A stretch of 64,000 nt of DNA from Brevibacillus fluminis (lineage in GTDB: Bacteria > Bacillota > Bacilli > Brevibacillales > Brevibacillaceae), in contig NZ_RHHQ01000007.1 of assembly GCF_003710825.1 (NCBI RefSeq), positions 62,001-126,000 on the forward strand. Direction: 5' to 3'. A program made the translations under genes and the position numbers. Each line of letters begins with the position of its first letter. The first letter of the stretch is position 1. Shown here one piece after another: positions 16,696 to 25,421 of this stretch. Under the pieces are notes generated by a model. That model searched no databases. It was not told where the DNA came from and saw nothing but the letters and a program-made list of their open reading frames with translations.

Positions 16696-17734
16696 CAAGC
16701 AGGCGGTAGTGAAAGAATTGCAGCTTACGATACCAGACGGTTCATTCACGGTTTTGCTCGGGCCATCCGGCTGCGGCAAATCGACGACCCTGCGCATGAT
16801 TGCCGGATTGGAGAGTGCCACCAAAGGAGAGATCTGGATTGGCAATACGCGTGTCAATGAGCTTCCGCCTGGCAAGCGCGACATCGCCATGGTGTTCCAA
16901 AACTATGCGCTGTACCCGACGATGAGCGTCTACAACAACATTGCGTTTGGTCTGAGGAACCGCGGGGTTTCCCGCACGGAAACGAAAAAGCTGGTTTACG
17001 AAATTGCCGAGATTGTCCAGCTGACGCCCTATTTGGACCGTAAGCCGAGCCAGCTGTCCGGCGGGCAGCGGCAGCGTGTGGCATTGGCGCGGGCGATGGT
17101 GAAGAAGCCGCAGGTGTTCCTGATGGATGAGCCGCTTTCCAACCTGGATGCGAAGCTGCGCAACCAGATGCGCACCGAGCTGACGGACTTGCACAAGCAG
17201 TTGGGCACGACCTTCATTTATGTGACACATGACCAAGTGGAAGCGATGACGATGGGCGACCAGATTGTGGTGATGAACAACGGGCAAATCCAGCAGGTCG
17301 CATCACCTCTTGACATGTATCGTGATCCGGCCAATCTGTTCGTCGCCCAATTTATTGGCTCGCCGCCGATGAACATTCTTTTTGCAGACGATGAGAAGCC
17401 GTTCGTGATGGGATTCAGGCCGGAAAAAGCAGTGATCAAAAGCGGGGGTTCCCAAGCGAGGGCGGCGTTGGCCGGACAGCTGCAAGACTACCATATGCGA
17501 GGCGAGATTGCATCCCGTGAGATTCTCGGCTCGGAAACGCTCTATCATATCACCACCCCGCAAGGACGGGTCACAGTCAAAACAACGTCCGATCAGCTGC
17601 ATGAGATCGGCAAGGCAGTCTCCTTAACGATTTCGAAGGCTGATTTGCATTTCTTTGAAAAACGGACGACCGCTCGGATTAATGGCGATCATTCCGGCAT
17701 TTTGGACAGTTTGCAAACGGGGGTGCTGGTGTAG
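16655..17734 (+). CDS. ugpC: Glycerol-3-phosphate ABC transporter, ATP-binding protein
   Basis: 359 residues of the CUT1 sugar-transporter ATPase type. Walker A is GPSGCGKST, signature LSGGQRQR, Walker [13 protein letters not shown], and the switch histidine is in YVTHD. The C-terminal OB-fold extension (residues about 235-359, with [10 protein letters not shown]) is typical of UgpC/MalK. It energises uptake with the two permeases that follow directly. Assignment to glycerophosphate rather than another sugar rests on glpP and the phosphodiesterase at the operon's ends. Confidence 0.9.
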   Translation: MAQVLLKQVEKTYDKQAVVKELQLTIPDGSFTVLLGPSGCGKSTTLRMIAGLESATKGEIWIGNTRVNELPPGKRDIAMVFQNYALYPTMSVYNNIAFGLRNRGVSRTETKKLVYEIAEIVQLTPYLDRKPSQLSGGQRQRVALARAMVKKPQVFLMDEPLSNLDAKLRNQMRTELTDLHKQLGTTFIYVTHDQVEAMTMGDQIVVMNNGQIQQVASPLDMYRDPANLFVAQFIGSPPMNILFADDEKPFVMGFRPEKAVIKSGGSQARAALAGQLQDYHMRGEIASREILGSETLYHITTPQGRVTVKTTSDQLHEIGKAVSLTISKADLHFFEKRTTARINGDHSGILDSLQTGVLV

Positions 17735-18607
17735 ATGGTCTGGGCGAAGGTTCGGCCCTATGCGTACATAGCGCCTGCACTCATCAGTTTCGCCGTGTTC
17801 TTGTTTTACCCGATCCTATCCATCATCTATCTCAGCTTTCATGACTGGACGCTGTTGAATCTGGAAGAGATGGACTGGGTTGGGCTGCAAAACTATGCGG
17901 ATTTGTTCGCCGAACGCGATTTCCAAGAAGTGCTGTGGAATACCACGTTGTACACACTCGTTACGGTCGTCCTCGGATTGGGGCTGTCCTTTTTGCTGGC
18001 ACTGTGGCTCAACCGCAAGGCGAAAATTTACGGCATCATGCAGGCGATGGTGTTCAGTCCCCATATCATTTCGCTCGTCTCCGTCTCCATGCTCTGGGTA
18101 TGGCTGATGGACCCGCAGTTCGGGTTTCTCAACGCGCTGTTGGAGTGGCTCGGCTTGCCGGGGTACACATGGCTCACCGATCCTAAGAGCTCGCTTGCTT
18201 CCTTGATGCTCGTCAATATATGGAAAGGCTTGGGCTACAACACGCTCGTCTTCATCGCCGGGCTGCAGAGCATCCCAAAAGACATTTACGAGGCGGCAGC
18301 ACTGGATCGCTTTTCGCCGTGGAAAAAGATTTGGCACATCGTCATCCCGATGCTGTCGCCGACGCTCTTTTTCCTCTTGATCATCAACACGATCTCGTCG
18401 TTCCAAGCGTTTGACACCGTCGCCATCATGACAGGAGGTGGGCCGGTTAACAGCACCAACATGCTGGTCTACTACATTTATCAACAAGGGATGGATTTTT
18501 ATAACGGAGGCTTGGCATCCGCCGCGTCGGTAGTCTTGCTGATCATCGTCGGCGTGCTGACGGCTGCTCATTTCTTGTTCATGGCAAAACGCGTGCATTA
18601 TCGCTAA
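17735..18607 (+). CDS. ugpA: ABC transporter permease, UgpA type
   Basis: 290 residues with six predicted membrane helices; the first begins YAYIAPALISFAVFLFYPIL. The cytoplasmic EAA loop is EAAALDRFSPWKKIWHIVIP, which docks on the ATPase. The start codon immediately follows the ATPase stop. UgpA and UgpE form the heterodimeric inner-membrane channel. Its size and loop fit UgpA-type CUT1 permeases. Confidence 0.9.
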   Translation: MVWAKVRPYAYIAPALISFAVFLFYPILSIIYLSFHDWTLLNLEEMDWVGLQNYADLFAERDFQEVLWNTTLYTLVTVVLGLGLSFLLALWLNRKAKIYGIMQAMVFSPHIISLVSVSMLWVWLMDPQFGFLNALLEWLGLPGYTWLTDPKSSLASLMLVNIWKGLGYNTLVFIAGLQSIPKDIYEAAALDRFSPWKKIWHIVIPMLSPTLFFLLIINTISSFQAFDTVAIMTGGGPVNSTNMLVYYIYQQGMDFYNGGLASAASVVLLIIVGVLTAAHFLFMAKRVHYR

Positions 18608-18637
18608 GGAAAACGATCAAAAAAGGAGGAAATGCGT

Positions 18638-19465
18638 GTGAGTCGCATCGCACTGCGGGCGTTTAAAACCGTGGAGTGGATCGGTCTGGTGATCGTCGGT
18701 CTGGTGTTCGTCTTCCCGTTTTTATGGATGGCCTCGACCGCATTCAAAACAATGCCGGAGGTGCATCAATTTCCGCCCAATCTGCTCCCTACTTCTTGGC
18801 AATGGGTGAATTTCGCGGATGCCTGGAATTCTGGTCCGTTTCTCACCTACATCATCAACAGCATGATCGTCGCATTTGGCATTTTGGCGCTGCAATTTTT
18901 GATCGGCGTGCCAGCCGCTTACGCCTTTGCACGTTATCAGTTCCCCGGGCGTAATCTGTTGTTCGCCTTGACGCTAATCGTGCTGATGGTTCCGAGCCAA
19001 GTCGTCTTTTTGCCAATCTACATCGAGCTAAGCAATTGGGGGCTGGTGAATACGCTGTGGGCGTTGATATTGCCATCCGCTGCCAGCGCATTCGGAATAT
19101 TTCTACTCCGCCAAGCATTCATGCAGGTGCCTGACGAGGTGATTGAGGCAGCTCGGCTTGACGATGCCTCCGAGTGGAAAATCATGTGGACGATCATGGT
19201 ACCGATGGCCAAACCGGTCTTGGTGACGTTTGGGCTCTTCAGCTTCATCTACCACTGGAATGACTATTTCTGGCCGCTGATTATGACCAACAGCGACGAG
19301 GTGCGAACGCTGCCGATCGGAATTTCCAATCTACATATGTCGGACGGCGGCACCTTGTGGAATGTGATGATGGCGGGCAACTTGATTTTGGTTTTGCCGA
19401 TTCTCATCGTGTTTTTTCTGGCACAGCGCCAAATCATTCAGGCGTTTGTCTACCAATCCAAATAA
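18638..19465 (+). CDS. ugpE: ABC transporter permease, UgpE type
   Basis: 275 residues with six membrane helices and the EAA loop EAARLDDASEWKIMWTIMVP. WMASTAFKTMPEV after the first helix is typical of the second CUT1 permease. GTG 18638 is preferred because AAGGAGGA ends seven bases before it; ATG 18632 lies only two bases from the ribosome site. It follows ugpA by about 30 bases and precedes the binding protein gene. Confidence 0.9.
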   Translation: MSRIALRAFKTVEWIGLVIVGLVFVFPFLWMASTAFKTMPEVHQFPPNLLPTSWQWVNFADAWNSGPFLTYIINSMIVAFGILALQFLIGVPAAYAFARYQFPGRNLLFALTLIVLMVPSQVVFLPIYIELSNWGLVNTLWALILPSAASAFGIFLLRQAFMQVPDEVIEAARLDDASEWKIMWTIMVPMAKPVLVTFGLFSFIYHWNDYFWPLIMTNSDEVRTLPIGISNLHMSDGGTLWNVMMAGNLILVLPILIVFFLAQRQIIQAFVYQSK

Positions 19466-19484
19466 AAGAGTGGAGGAATCAAGA

Positions 19485-20825
19485 ATGAAAATGGCAAAAA
19501 AAGCAGGGACGCTCGCATGTGTGCTGGCAGTAGGATTGACGACCTTGATGACGGGGTGTGCGACCAAAGGAGCCGAGCAGCAGGCTCAGCCACAATCATC
19601 GGGCAATAGCTCGACGCAAACCAGTGCGCAGCCTGCAAGCACGGAGCCGGTCAAGCTGGATTTCTGGTATGCGGTTGGCGGAGCAAAAGGGAAAAAAATC
19701 GAGGAGATGGTGAAAAAATTCAATGAAAGCCATCCTGGCATCGTGGTAAAGGCGGCGTACCAAGGCTCCTATGCCGAAAACCATTCCAAGGTGCTCGCGG
19801 CGGTTGCGGCAGGCAATCAGCCTGATATTACAATGGTAGAGATCGCTTCGATCGGCGCTTTTGCCGACGCCAAAGTGTTGACTGACCTCGGACCTTATTC
19901 CCAGGGTGAGGAGAGCAAATATATCGACGGACTGATGAAAAATTCCTACTGGAAAGACAAATTGTACGCCGTTCCGTTCAATCGTTCCACGCCAATCATG
20001 TATGTGAACCAGGACATGCTGAAAGCCGCAGGCCTCAACCCAGAAGGCCCGAAAAGCTGGGATGAGCTGAAGTCCTTCTCCAGCGCGCTGGCTAAAAAAG
20101 AGGGCGGCAAAAACGTCCGTTACGGCTTCTCCACACCGGTCGACATCTGGTTCTATGAAGCGAGCGTCTTCGAAAGCGGCGGTACGATTTTGAGCGAGGA
20201 TGGAAAGCAAGTGACCCTCGACAATGAAGCGGGCAAAGCGCCGATCGCGCTCTGGTCGAAAATGGTGAAAGACGGCAGTATGAAAAACCCGCCGGGTGAA
20301 GGCTACGATTCATGGGATGTGGCGGAGCAAGATTTCCTTAACCAAAAAGTCGGCTTGATCTATTCCACGACGGGGTCGCTCGGCGAGCTGGGCAAAAATG
20401 CAAAATTTAAAATGGGAACAGCGTTCTTGCCAGCTAACAAAAACTTCGGTGTGCCGACTGGCGGTGCAAATTTGGTGATTTTGGCCAAATCGACGGATGA
20501 GGAGAAAAAAGCTTCGTGGGAATTCCTCAAATGGATGACCGATACGCCGCAAACGGTTGACTGGTCGATCGCTTCCGGTTATATGCCAGTTACGAAAGAA
20601 GCGGTTGACTCGTCGGAAATGAAAGCCTTCTACGATAAAAATCCGAACTTCAAAGTAGCGGTTGACCAACTTCAATACGGCTATGCCCGTCCGATGGTGC
20701 CTGGCTATAAAGAGCTGCAGGACGTGATCCAAAAAGAAGTGCAGCGCGCGATGCTTGGCCAATCCACACCGGATGAAGCGATGAAAGCCATTACGGAAAA
20801 AGGCGAAAAGCTGCTGAAAAAATAA
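19485..20825 (+). CDS. ugpB: Glycerol-3-phosphate-binding lipoprotein
   Basis: 446 residues. A lipoprotein signal peptide ends LTTLMTGC, so Cys24 is lipidated and the protein sits on the outer face of the membrane. After a Ser/Gln-rich linker the solute-binding fold begins LDFWYAVGGAKGKKIEEMV, and VPFNRSTPIMYVNQDMLKAAG is the hinge block typical of UgpB. ATG 19485 has GGAGGAA upstream. It captures glycerol-3-phosphate or glycerophosphodiesters for UgpAE-C. Confidence 0.9.
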   Translation: MKMAKKAGTLACVLAVGLTTLMTGCATKGAEQQAQPQSSGNSSTQTSAQPASTEPVKLDFWYAVGGAKGKKIEEMVKKFNESHPGIVVKAAYQGSYAENHSKVLAAVAAGNQPDITMVEIASIGAFADAKVLTDLGPYSQGEESKYIDGLMKNSYWKDKLYAVPFNRSTPIMYVNQDMLKAAGLNPEGPKSWDELKSFSSALAKKEGGKNVRYGFSTPVDIWFYEASVFESGGTILSEDGKQVTLDNEAGKAPIALWSKMVKDGSMKNPPGEGYDSWDVAEQDFLNQKVGLIYSTTGSLGELGKNAKFKMGTAFLPANKNFGVPTGGANLVILAKSTDEEKKASWEFLKWMTDTPQTVDWSIASGYMPVTKEAVDSSEMKAFYDKNPNFKVAVDQLQYGYARPMVPGYKELQDVIQKEVQRAMLGQSTPDEAMKAITEKGEKLLKK

Positions 20826-20861
20826 GCACGACTCCGGATGGAGAGAGAGGAGAGGCGACTT

Positions 20862-21587
20862 ATGCATGTATGTATGGCCCATCGCGGCTGGTCAGGAAAG
20901 GCGCCGGAAAACACGATGGCAGCAATTCAACTGGCATTGGGTGAACCGGGTGTTCAGGCGATTGAAATCGATGTGCAGGTCACCAAAGATGGCGAGCTCG
21001 TGCTGATGCATGATTTCACCCTCGAGCGGACGACAAACGGCGCAGGCCCGGTCAAGGCGCACACGCTTGCGCAAATCCAGTCGCTTGATGCGGGCAGCTG
21101 GTTTGGCCCTGCGTTCACAGGAGAACGTGTGCCGACCCTTGAAGAAGTGCTGATGGCCGTACGCGGCAGATGCATGTTGAACATCGAATTGAAAACTGCT
21201 GGCGACCTTTATCCCGACCTGGCGCAAAAAGTGGTCGAGCTGGTCACGCGCCACGAAATGCAGGCAGAGGTGATCATCACGTCCTTTGATCATGAGGTGA
21301 TCAAACGGGTGCATGAGCTTGATCCGTCGTTCACCACCGGGCTGATCATTTATGGCAAACCGACACTGCTTACCGAACAGCTGCGGGAGACGGGCGCGAC
21401 CGTGATCTCTATCGCTTATCCGTATGTGACGGCGCCGTTTGTGCGCGATATGCACGAACAAGGCTATCAGGTGCTGGCGTGGACGGTGGACGACGAGCAA
21501 AGTATCGAGACCGTGCTGGCGTACCATCCTGATATCCATGTTTGCACCAACCATCCTGATCGTATGATTGGCTTGCTGCCGGCTTAA
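20862..21587 (+). CDS. ugpQ: Cytoplasmic glycerophosphodiester phosphodiesterase
   Basis: 241 residues, with no signal peptide. The active-site start AHRGWSGKAPENT gives the catalytic histidine, followed by IEIDVQVTKDGELVLMHDFTLERTTNG with the metal ligands E, D and the second histidine. It cleaves glycerophosphodiesters to glycerol-3-phosphate and an alcohol after import. Being cytosolic and last in the ugp operon, it corresponds to UgpQ rather than secreted GlpQ. ATG 20862 has GAGAGGAGAGG upstream. Confidence 0.92.
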   Translation: MHVCMAHRGWSGKAPENTMAAIQLALGEPGVQAIEIDVQVTKDGELVLMHDFTLERTTNGAGPVKAHTLAQIQSLDAGSWFGPAFTGERVPTLEEVLMAVRGRCMLNIELKTAGDLYPDLAQKVVELVTRHEMQAEVIITSFDHEVIKRVHELDPSFTTGLIIYGKPTLLTEQLRETGATVISIAYPYVTAPFVRDMHEQGYQVLAWTVDDEQSIETVLAYHPDIHVCTNHPDRMIGLLPA

Positions 21588-21616
21588 GGGACAGGCGTAA
21601 ACAATCATGAGTAAGC

Positions 21617-21665
21617 AAAAAGCCTTGCTGGCGCGATAACAAGCGCACGAGCAAGGCTTTTTCTT
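21617..21665 (+). terminator. Strong bidirectional terminator
   Basis: AAAAGCCTTGCT..GCGC pairs with GCGC..AGCAAGGCTTTT. A runs and T runs flank it. It ends the ugp operon and may also stop transcription from gerQ. Confidence 0.85.
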
Positions 21666-21720
21666 CGTGGAAAAGCCGCTCCATAGCTTCTCGCTGTGAA
21701 ACGGCAGATTAACCCGATCG

Positions 21721-22149
21721 TTACCGCACGCCGGGTGGCAGTGCCGGACGAGTGTAGTTGAGCGGCTCGTCGAAGGTAATGTAGTCCAGGTTGACTGTTA
21801 AGAGCAGGTAGCGTCTTCCGGTGGCAGGGTCGCTGATGATGATGTGATCGCGGCCAGCTGCTTCCACAACGCCTTTAAAAATTTTGGCATTCCACTGGCT
21901 GTTGTTTTCGTACGTCATGTACAGCGTTGCGACTTTGCCCAAATTCATGCGCAAAATGTTCTCGACATACGATTCCTCGATGAAAGGCGCAGGCTGGGTG
22001 CCCGGAGCTCCAGGTATGAATGAACCGCTTGGATTTTGTGGCATAGTTTGGAATGGCGGGGAAGTCTGAGCATACAGTTGATTCGGATCATAAGGCTGAT
22101 ATGGATAACTGACGAATTGCGTGCTTGAGCTTGATTTACTCTTCGACAT
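21721..22149 (-). CDS. gerQ: Spore coat protein GerQ
   Basis: 142 residues. The C-terminal core reads YVENILRMNLGKVATLYMTY, then WNAKIFKGVVEAAGRDHIII and a DPATGRRYLL block, which is the GerQ signature. The N-terminal half is a low-complexity Pro/Gln/Tyr-rich tail. In B. subtilis GerQ is cross-linked into the coat by transglutaminase through N-terminal lysines; here lysines lie at positions 3 and 5. It holds the cortex hydrolase CwlJ in the spore, and cwlJ is the gene just upstream. The start is fixed by AAGGGAGAG. Confidence 0.93.
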   Translation of the reverse strand: MSKSKSSSSTQFVSYPYQPYDPNQLYAQTSPPFQTMPQNPSGSFIPGAPGTQPAPFIEESYVENILRMNLGKVATLYMTYENNSQWNAKIFKGVVEAAGRDHIIISDPATGRRYLLLTVNLDYITFDEPLNYTRPALPPGVR

Positions 22150-22226
22150 GAAACTCTCTCCCTTGAAGAAATGGTTTTCTTTATGCGGCTTTGGCTCTAC
22201 CAAGTTGCGGGGGCATGCTTTTTTCT

Positions 22227-22649
22227 TCAGAACACCCGCGGGCAGTCTGCCCGAGTCGGTACAAAGAAACAGTGAGCTTTGTAGCGCCCTGAATTGCGCT
22301 GATCCCACCAGGTATCAGGGCAAGCCCCTGTCGGTCGGTAAAACCATAGGGCATTGGTTGCCGGATGAGTCCACTCGCCATTGATGGTACGCCGCGCCAG
22401 ACGTTTTTCCCTTTCGCGAGCCCGCTGATAAAAATACGGCTTCGTCACAGATTCGTAGCCACCGGGTGATTGGTAGACCATCTGTCGCATCGTGCGGATA
22501 TTTTTGAAATCCAAGCAGTTGGCGAGAATCCGGTTGACACCGACATTGCCCACCATCAGCTGGCCCAGCTCCTCTTCACCCTCTGCTTCAGCCCGCAACA
22601 GCCTTGCCAAGAGATCAACAACTGACGAGTTCACCTTGATTACGGCCAT
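22227..22649 (-). CDS. cwlJ: Spore cortex-lytic hydrolase CwlJ
   Basis: 140 residues of the SleB/CwlJ hydrolase domain, without signal peptide or peptidoglycan-binding domain, as in CwlJ. ARLLRAEAEGEEELGQLMVGNVGVNR contains the catalytic glutamate, and MVYQSPGGYESV and ATNALWFYRP are family blocks. It degrades muramic-lactam cortex peptidoglycan during germination and needs GerQ. GGGGTGAG precedes the ATG. The cwlJ-gerQ pair is as in the B. cereus group. Confidence 0.93.
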   Translation of the reverse strand: MAVIKVNSSVVDLLARLLRAEAEGEEELGQLMVGNVGVNRILANCLDFKNIRTMRQMVYQSPGGYESVTKPYFYQRAREREKRLARRTINGEWTHPATNALWFYRPTGACPDTWWDQRNSGRYKAHCFFVPTRADCPRVF

Positions 22650-22729
22650 GATCTCACCCCCTGTATCCGCAATACCTTATCAATATATTGGGGTGTCAAA
22701 AATAGGTGAATGACCGAGGGCAAAAGAAC

Positions 22730-22755
22730 AGCCCAAAAGACGTCGCTTTTGGGCT
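22730..22755 (-). terminator. Terminator of the membrane protein gene
   Basis: AGCCCAAAAG pairs perfectly with CTTTTGGGCT over a six-base loop. It lies eight bases past the stop of the minus-strand gene at 22763, and the minus strand continues GTTCTTTTGC. Confidence 0.7.
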
Positions 22756-22762
22756 GAGAGGT

Positions 22763-23335
22763 TTATTTTGATAAAAATTTTTGCTTTCGTTTGCTAAGGA
22801 TGTACCAGCCTGCTGCCAAAATTACCGCAACGCCGAGCAGGGATACCTCCAAATAATTGTCCAAGAGCACCTTGGCCTGTTTTCCGTAAAAGTGAAACAA
22901 TGTGCCGATCAAGAAAAACTTTGAGCCCCGACCCAGAATGGAGTAGAACATCAAGCGCGTCAGCGAAAAATTGAAGACGCCGCTCAAAATGGTGAAAACC
23001 TTGAAGGGAATCGGCGTAAACGAGCCGATGATCACAGCCGCGTCGCCATTTTTTTCAAACATCTCCATCGCTTTGTTGGCCCATTTGGCCGGAACCAATT
23101 TATGCATCAGCGGTTTTCCCAGCCATTTTCCAAGCATGTATCCGATCGGCGCACCAAGCACAGAGCCGGTAAACGCAACGGTCGCGATCCGCAGCGAAGC
23201 TTCCGGTTCGATGAGGCTCATCGCGATTTGCAGGAAAAAAGGTGGAACGGGCAGAACAATCGCATCGAGAAATGACAAAGCGAACAAACCGGCTAGGCCG
23301 TATTGCATAAATAATTGGACGATTGAATCGAACAT
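22763..23335 (-). CDS. VTT/SNARE-associated (YqaA/DedA-like) membrane protein
   Basis: 190 residues with about five hydrophobic segments. FLDAIVLPVPPFFLQIAMSL and GSFTPIPFKVFTILSGVFNF are the two re-entrant half-motifs of the VTT fold. Family members are linked to lipid flipping (undecaprenyl phosphate or phosphatidylethanolamine) and membrane homeostasis; the specific substrate is not evident. ATG 23335 has AAAAAGGAGAA upstream. A DedA-type relative lies at 55229. Confidence 0.85.
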   Translation of the reverse strand: MFDSIVQLFMQYGLAGLFALSFLDAIVLPVPPFFLQIAMSLIEPEASLRIATVAFTGSVLGAPIGYMLGKWLGKPLMHKLVPAKWANKAMEMFEKNGDAAVIIGSFTPIPFKVFTILSGVFNFSLTRLMFYSILGRGSKFFLIGTLFHFYGKQAKVLLDNYLEVSLLGVAVILAAGWYILSKRKQKFLSK

Positions 23336-23467
23336 GGATTTCTCCTTTTTCTTTTCCTTCTTACGGCTATTATACAGGTTTTGTCCAATCATTAGAACGT
23401 TTGCATTGACGCTCACCAGCTGTCTCATCTACTATTTAGAATAGATGCAACTTTTTGGGAGGGCGCA

Positions 23468-23689
23468 ATGAAGGATATCGGATCGGGACAACTCATATTT
23501 TACGCACCAGATGGGGTAAAAGTTACACTTAAAGGAGAGATTTTGATCCGCGGCGAACGCGTCACGGTCACGGAAATCATCTATTTCAACGGAAAGCCAA
23601 ACGGCGCCCGCGAAATCAACATGCCACTAGCGCAATGCATTATCAATTGGGAGCCGGAAATTTTCGAATCGATTGGCTTTGAATCATAA
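23468..23689 (+). CDS. Uncharacterised 73-residue protein
   Basis: It is not recognised. It is an all-beta pattern with a middle segment VTVTEIIYFNGKPNGAREI and no cysteines or membrane helix, plausibly a small barrel. GGGAGGGCG upstream supports the ATG. It is divergent from the VTT membrane protein gene and followed at once by a terminator, so it is monocistronic. Confidence 0.65.
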   Translation: MKDIGSGQLIFYAPDGVKVTLKGEILIRGERVTVTEIIYFNGKPNGAREINMPLAQCIINWEPEIFESIGFES

Positions 23690-23700
23690 AAAGTAAGAAA

Positions 23701-23724
23701 AAAACCTGTCTGCGGACAGGTTTT
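23701..23724 (+). terminator. Rho-independent terminator
   Basis: AAAACCTGTC pairs with GACAGGTTTT over TGCG and is followed by an AT-rich T run. It closes the 73-residue gene. Confidence 0.85.
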
Positions 23725-23756
23725 ATATTTTAATATATTTTTTTTCCATTATTGAA

Positions 23757-23987
23757 CCAGCAGCGAAGGGATTTTGGCAAGAAAGTGGAGCGAAAGCTTT
23801 GACAAGGCCAGCCAGGCTTGGGCGAAAAAATGAAAACTCTTTTGCGCCACATCTACATCCTGGGATGCTCCCGCCGCGTAGCGTGTGGCATTTGGGGCGC
23901 AGTTTTCATTTTTTCGCTCAAGCCGTTCACCCCGACCCCCAGCAGGCATTGTCATGTCTTTCGTGTAACTTTCTTGCCAAAATCCCC
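23757..23987. repeat. Long palindromic repeat, copy 1 (231 bp)
   Basis: The outer arms GGGATTTTGGCAAGAAAGT (23768) and ACTTTCTTGCCAAAATCCC (23968) are perfect complements. Further pairs are CGAAAG/CTTTCG and TGACA/TGTCA. The inner arms GCGAAAAAATGAAAACT and AGTTTTCATTTTTTCGC also pair, so almost the whole unit folds on itself. A second copy at 26703-26934 is about 90% identical by eye and in the same orientation. Both strands have open frames across it, which follows from the palindrome and is not taken as coding. Confidence 0.9.
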
Positions 23988-24167
23988 TCCCCTCCACCAA
24001 AGCTAACCGCCGACCTCACATCAAAGGTAAAAAATCAACCTCCGAAAATGCAACAATTTAGTTAACTTACTAAAATGACTTACACTTCAACCGCCGGATT
24101 TCCATAGCTATCATTTGGACGGATATGTTAGGATGAGAGAGGGAATTAAGTGAGAGGAGGAACTTCC

Positions 24168-25274
24168 GTGATTGACAACATATTAGCTCGCGCTATCGCG
24201 GGGGAACGTTTAGGACTGGAGGATGGCTTGGCGCTGTTTGAAAGCGACCAGATTGAAAAAATCGGTCATGCCGCCAATCAGGTGATGGAGCGCCTGCATC
24301 CAGATCCAATCGCCACATTCGTTATCAGCCGCAACATCAACTATACGAATGTATGCGACACCTACTGCCGATTCTGTGCCTTTTATCGGGCGCCAGGCTC
24401 CGAGGAAGGCTATGTGCTGCCTGACGAGGTGATCCTGCAAAAGATTCAGGAAACGATCGATGTCGGCGGCACGGAGATTTTGATGCAAGGCGGGACCAAC
24501 CCGGATTTGCCATTCGAGTATTATTTGAATCTCCTGCGCAAAATCAAAAAACATTATCCGCAAATCACGATGCATTCCTTCTCAACGGCAGAAGTTGCGA
24601 AAATGTCGCAAGTTTCCGGGTTGCCGATTGAAGAGGTGCTCAAACAGCTGAAAGAAGCGGGACTCGATTCGTTGCCGGGCGCCGGCGGCGAAATCCTCGA
24701 CGACCGGACGCGACGCAAGATTTCTCGCCTAAAAGGCTCCTGGCAAGAATGGGTCGATATCCAAAAAGCGGCGCATCGTGCAGGATTGCCAGGCAGTGCA
24801 ACGATGGTCATCGGTTTTGGCGAGGAGATGGAGGAGCGCGTGCTGTCCTTGCTGCGTATCCGTGAGGCACAGGATGAGACAGGCGGCTTCCCAGCGTTCA
24901 TCACATGGACGTTCCAGCCGGACAATACCAACATGAAGGCCGTTAACAACACACCGGAAGAATATTTGAAAACGCTGGCGATTTCCCGCCTGATGCTCGA
25001 CAACATTCAGAACCTGCAAGCGTCCTGGGTGACCATGGGGCCTGAGATCGGCAAGCTTTCCTTGTCCTACGGCGCGAACGATTTCGGCCAAACCATGATG
25101 GAAGAAAACGTCGTATCCGCAGCAAGCTGCTCCTATAAAATGAACACGAACATGATTTTGCAGCTGATTCGCGAATGCGGCAAAATCCCTGCACAACGCA
25201 ATACCAAATACGATATTCTTCGCGTGTTCAAAGAAGGCGAACAGGCGGAAGTCGATTTTTCAATGCAAAATTAA
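24168..25274 (+). CDS. mqnC: Cyclic dehypoxanthinyl futalosine synthase
   Basis: 368 residues, radical SAM. The cluster motif is C63-x3-C67-x2-C70 (NVCDTYCRFCAFYR). MqnC-specific blocks are LMQGGTNPDLPFEYY, LDSLPGAGGEIL and GANDFGQTMMEENVVSAA. It cyclises dehypoxanthine futalosine in the futalosine route to menaquinone. GTG 24168 is used because AGAGGAGG lies seven bases upstream. No other mqn gene is in the window. It stands alone between two palindromic repeats together with the Ig-like gene. Confidence 0.9.
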   Translation: MIDNILARAIAGERLGLEDGLALFESDQIEKIGHAANQVMERLHPDPIATFVISRNINYTNVCDTYCRFCAFYRAPGSEEGYVLPDEVILQKIQETIDVGGTEILMQGGTNPDLPFEYYLNLLRKIKKHYPQITMHSFSTAEVAKMSQVSGLPIEEVLKQLKEAGLDSLPGAGGEILDDRTRRKISRLKGSWQEWVDIQKAAHRAGLPGSATMVIGFGEEMEERVLSLLRIREAQDETGGFPAFITWTFQPDNTNMKAVNNTPEEYLKTLAISRLMLDNIQNLQASWVTMGPEIGKLSLSYGANDFGQTMMEENVVSAASCSYKMNTNMILQLIRECGKIPAQRNTKYDILRVFKEGEQAEVDFSMQN

Positions 25275-25283
25275 TTCGTGTAA

Positions 25284-25335
25284 AACGTCCTTTCCTGATG
25301 CTATTTATAGATGGCGTCGGCAAGGGCGTTTTTTT
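25284..25335 (+). terminator. Rho-independent terminator
   Basis: AACGTCCTT pairs with AAGGGCGTT (one G-T) over a 29-base loop and is followed by five Ts. It ends mqnC. Confidence 0.65.
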
Positions 25336-25421
25336 ACATGCCGCTTGGAAAAGAAAGGGTGATCGTACCGGCATCTGCTGCCGATACAGTAATGAGGACG
25401 TTTTGAAGGAGGAGAAGAAGG

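Noticed and set aside
22650..22720. Sigma E or sigma K promoter for cwlJ-gerQ
   Set aside because: No convincing -35/-10 pair; mother-cell expression is expected from the family only.
23749..24006. Open frames on both strands across repeat copy 1 with similar peptides (KNENCAPNATR, FHFFAQAW)
   Set aside because: The similarity between copies and strands follows from the palindrome. No ribosome site fits, and the changes are not mainly synonymous.
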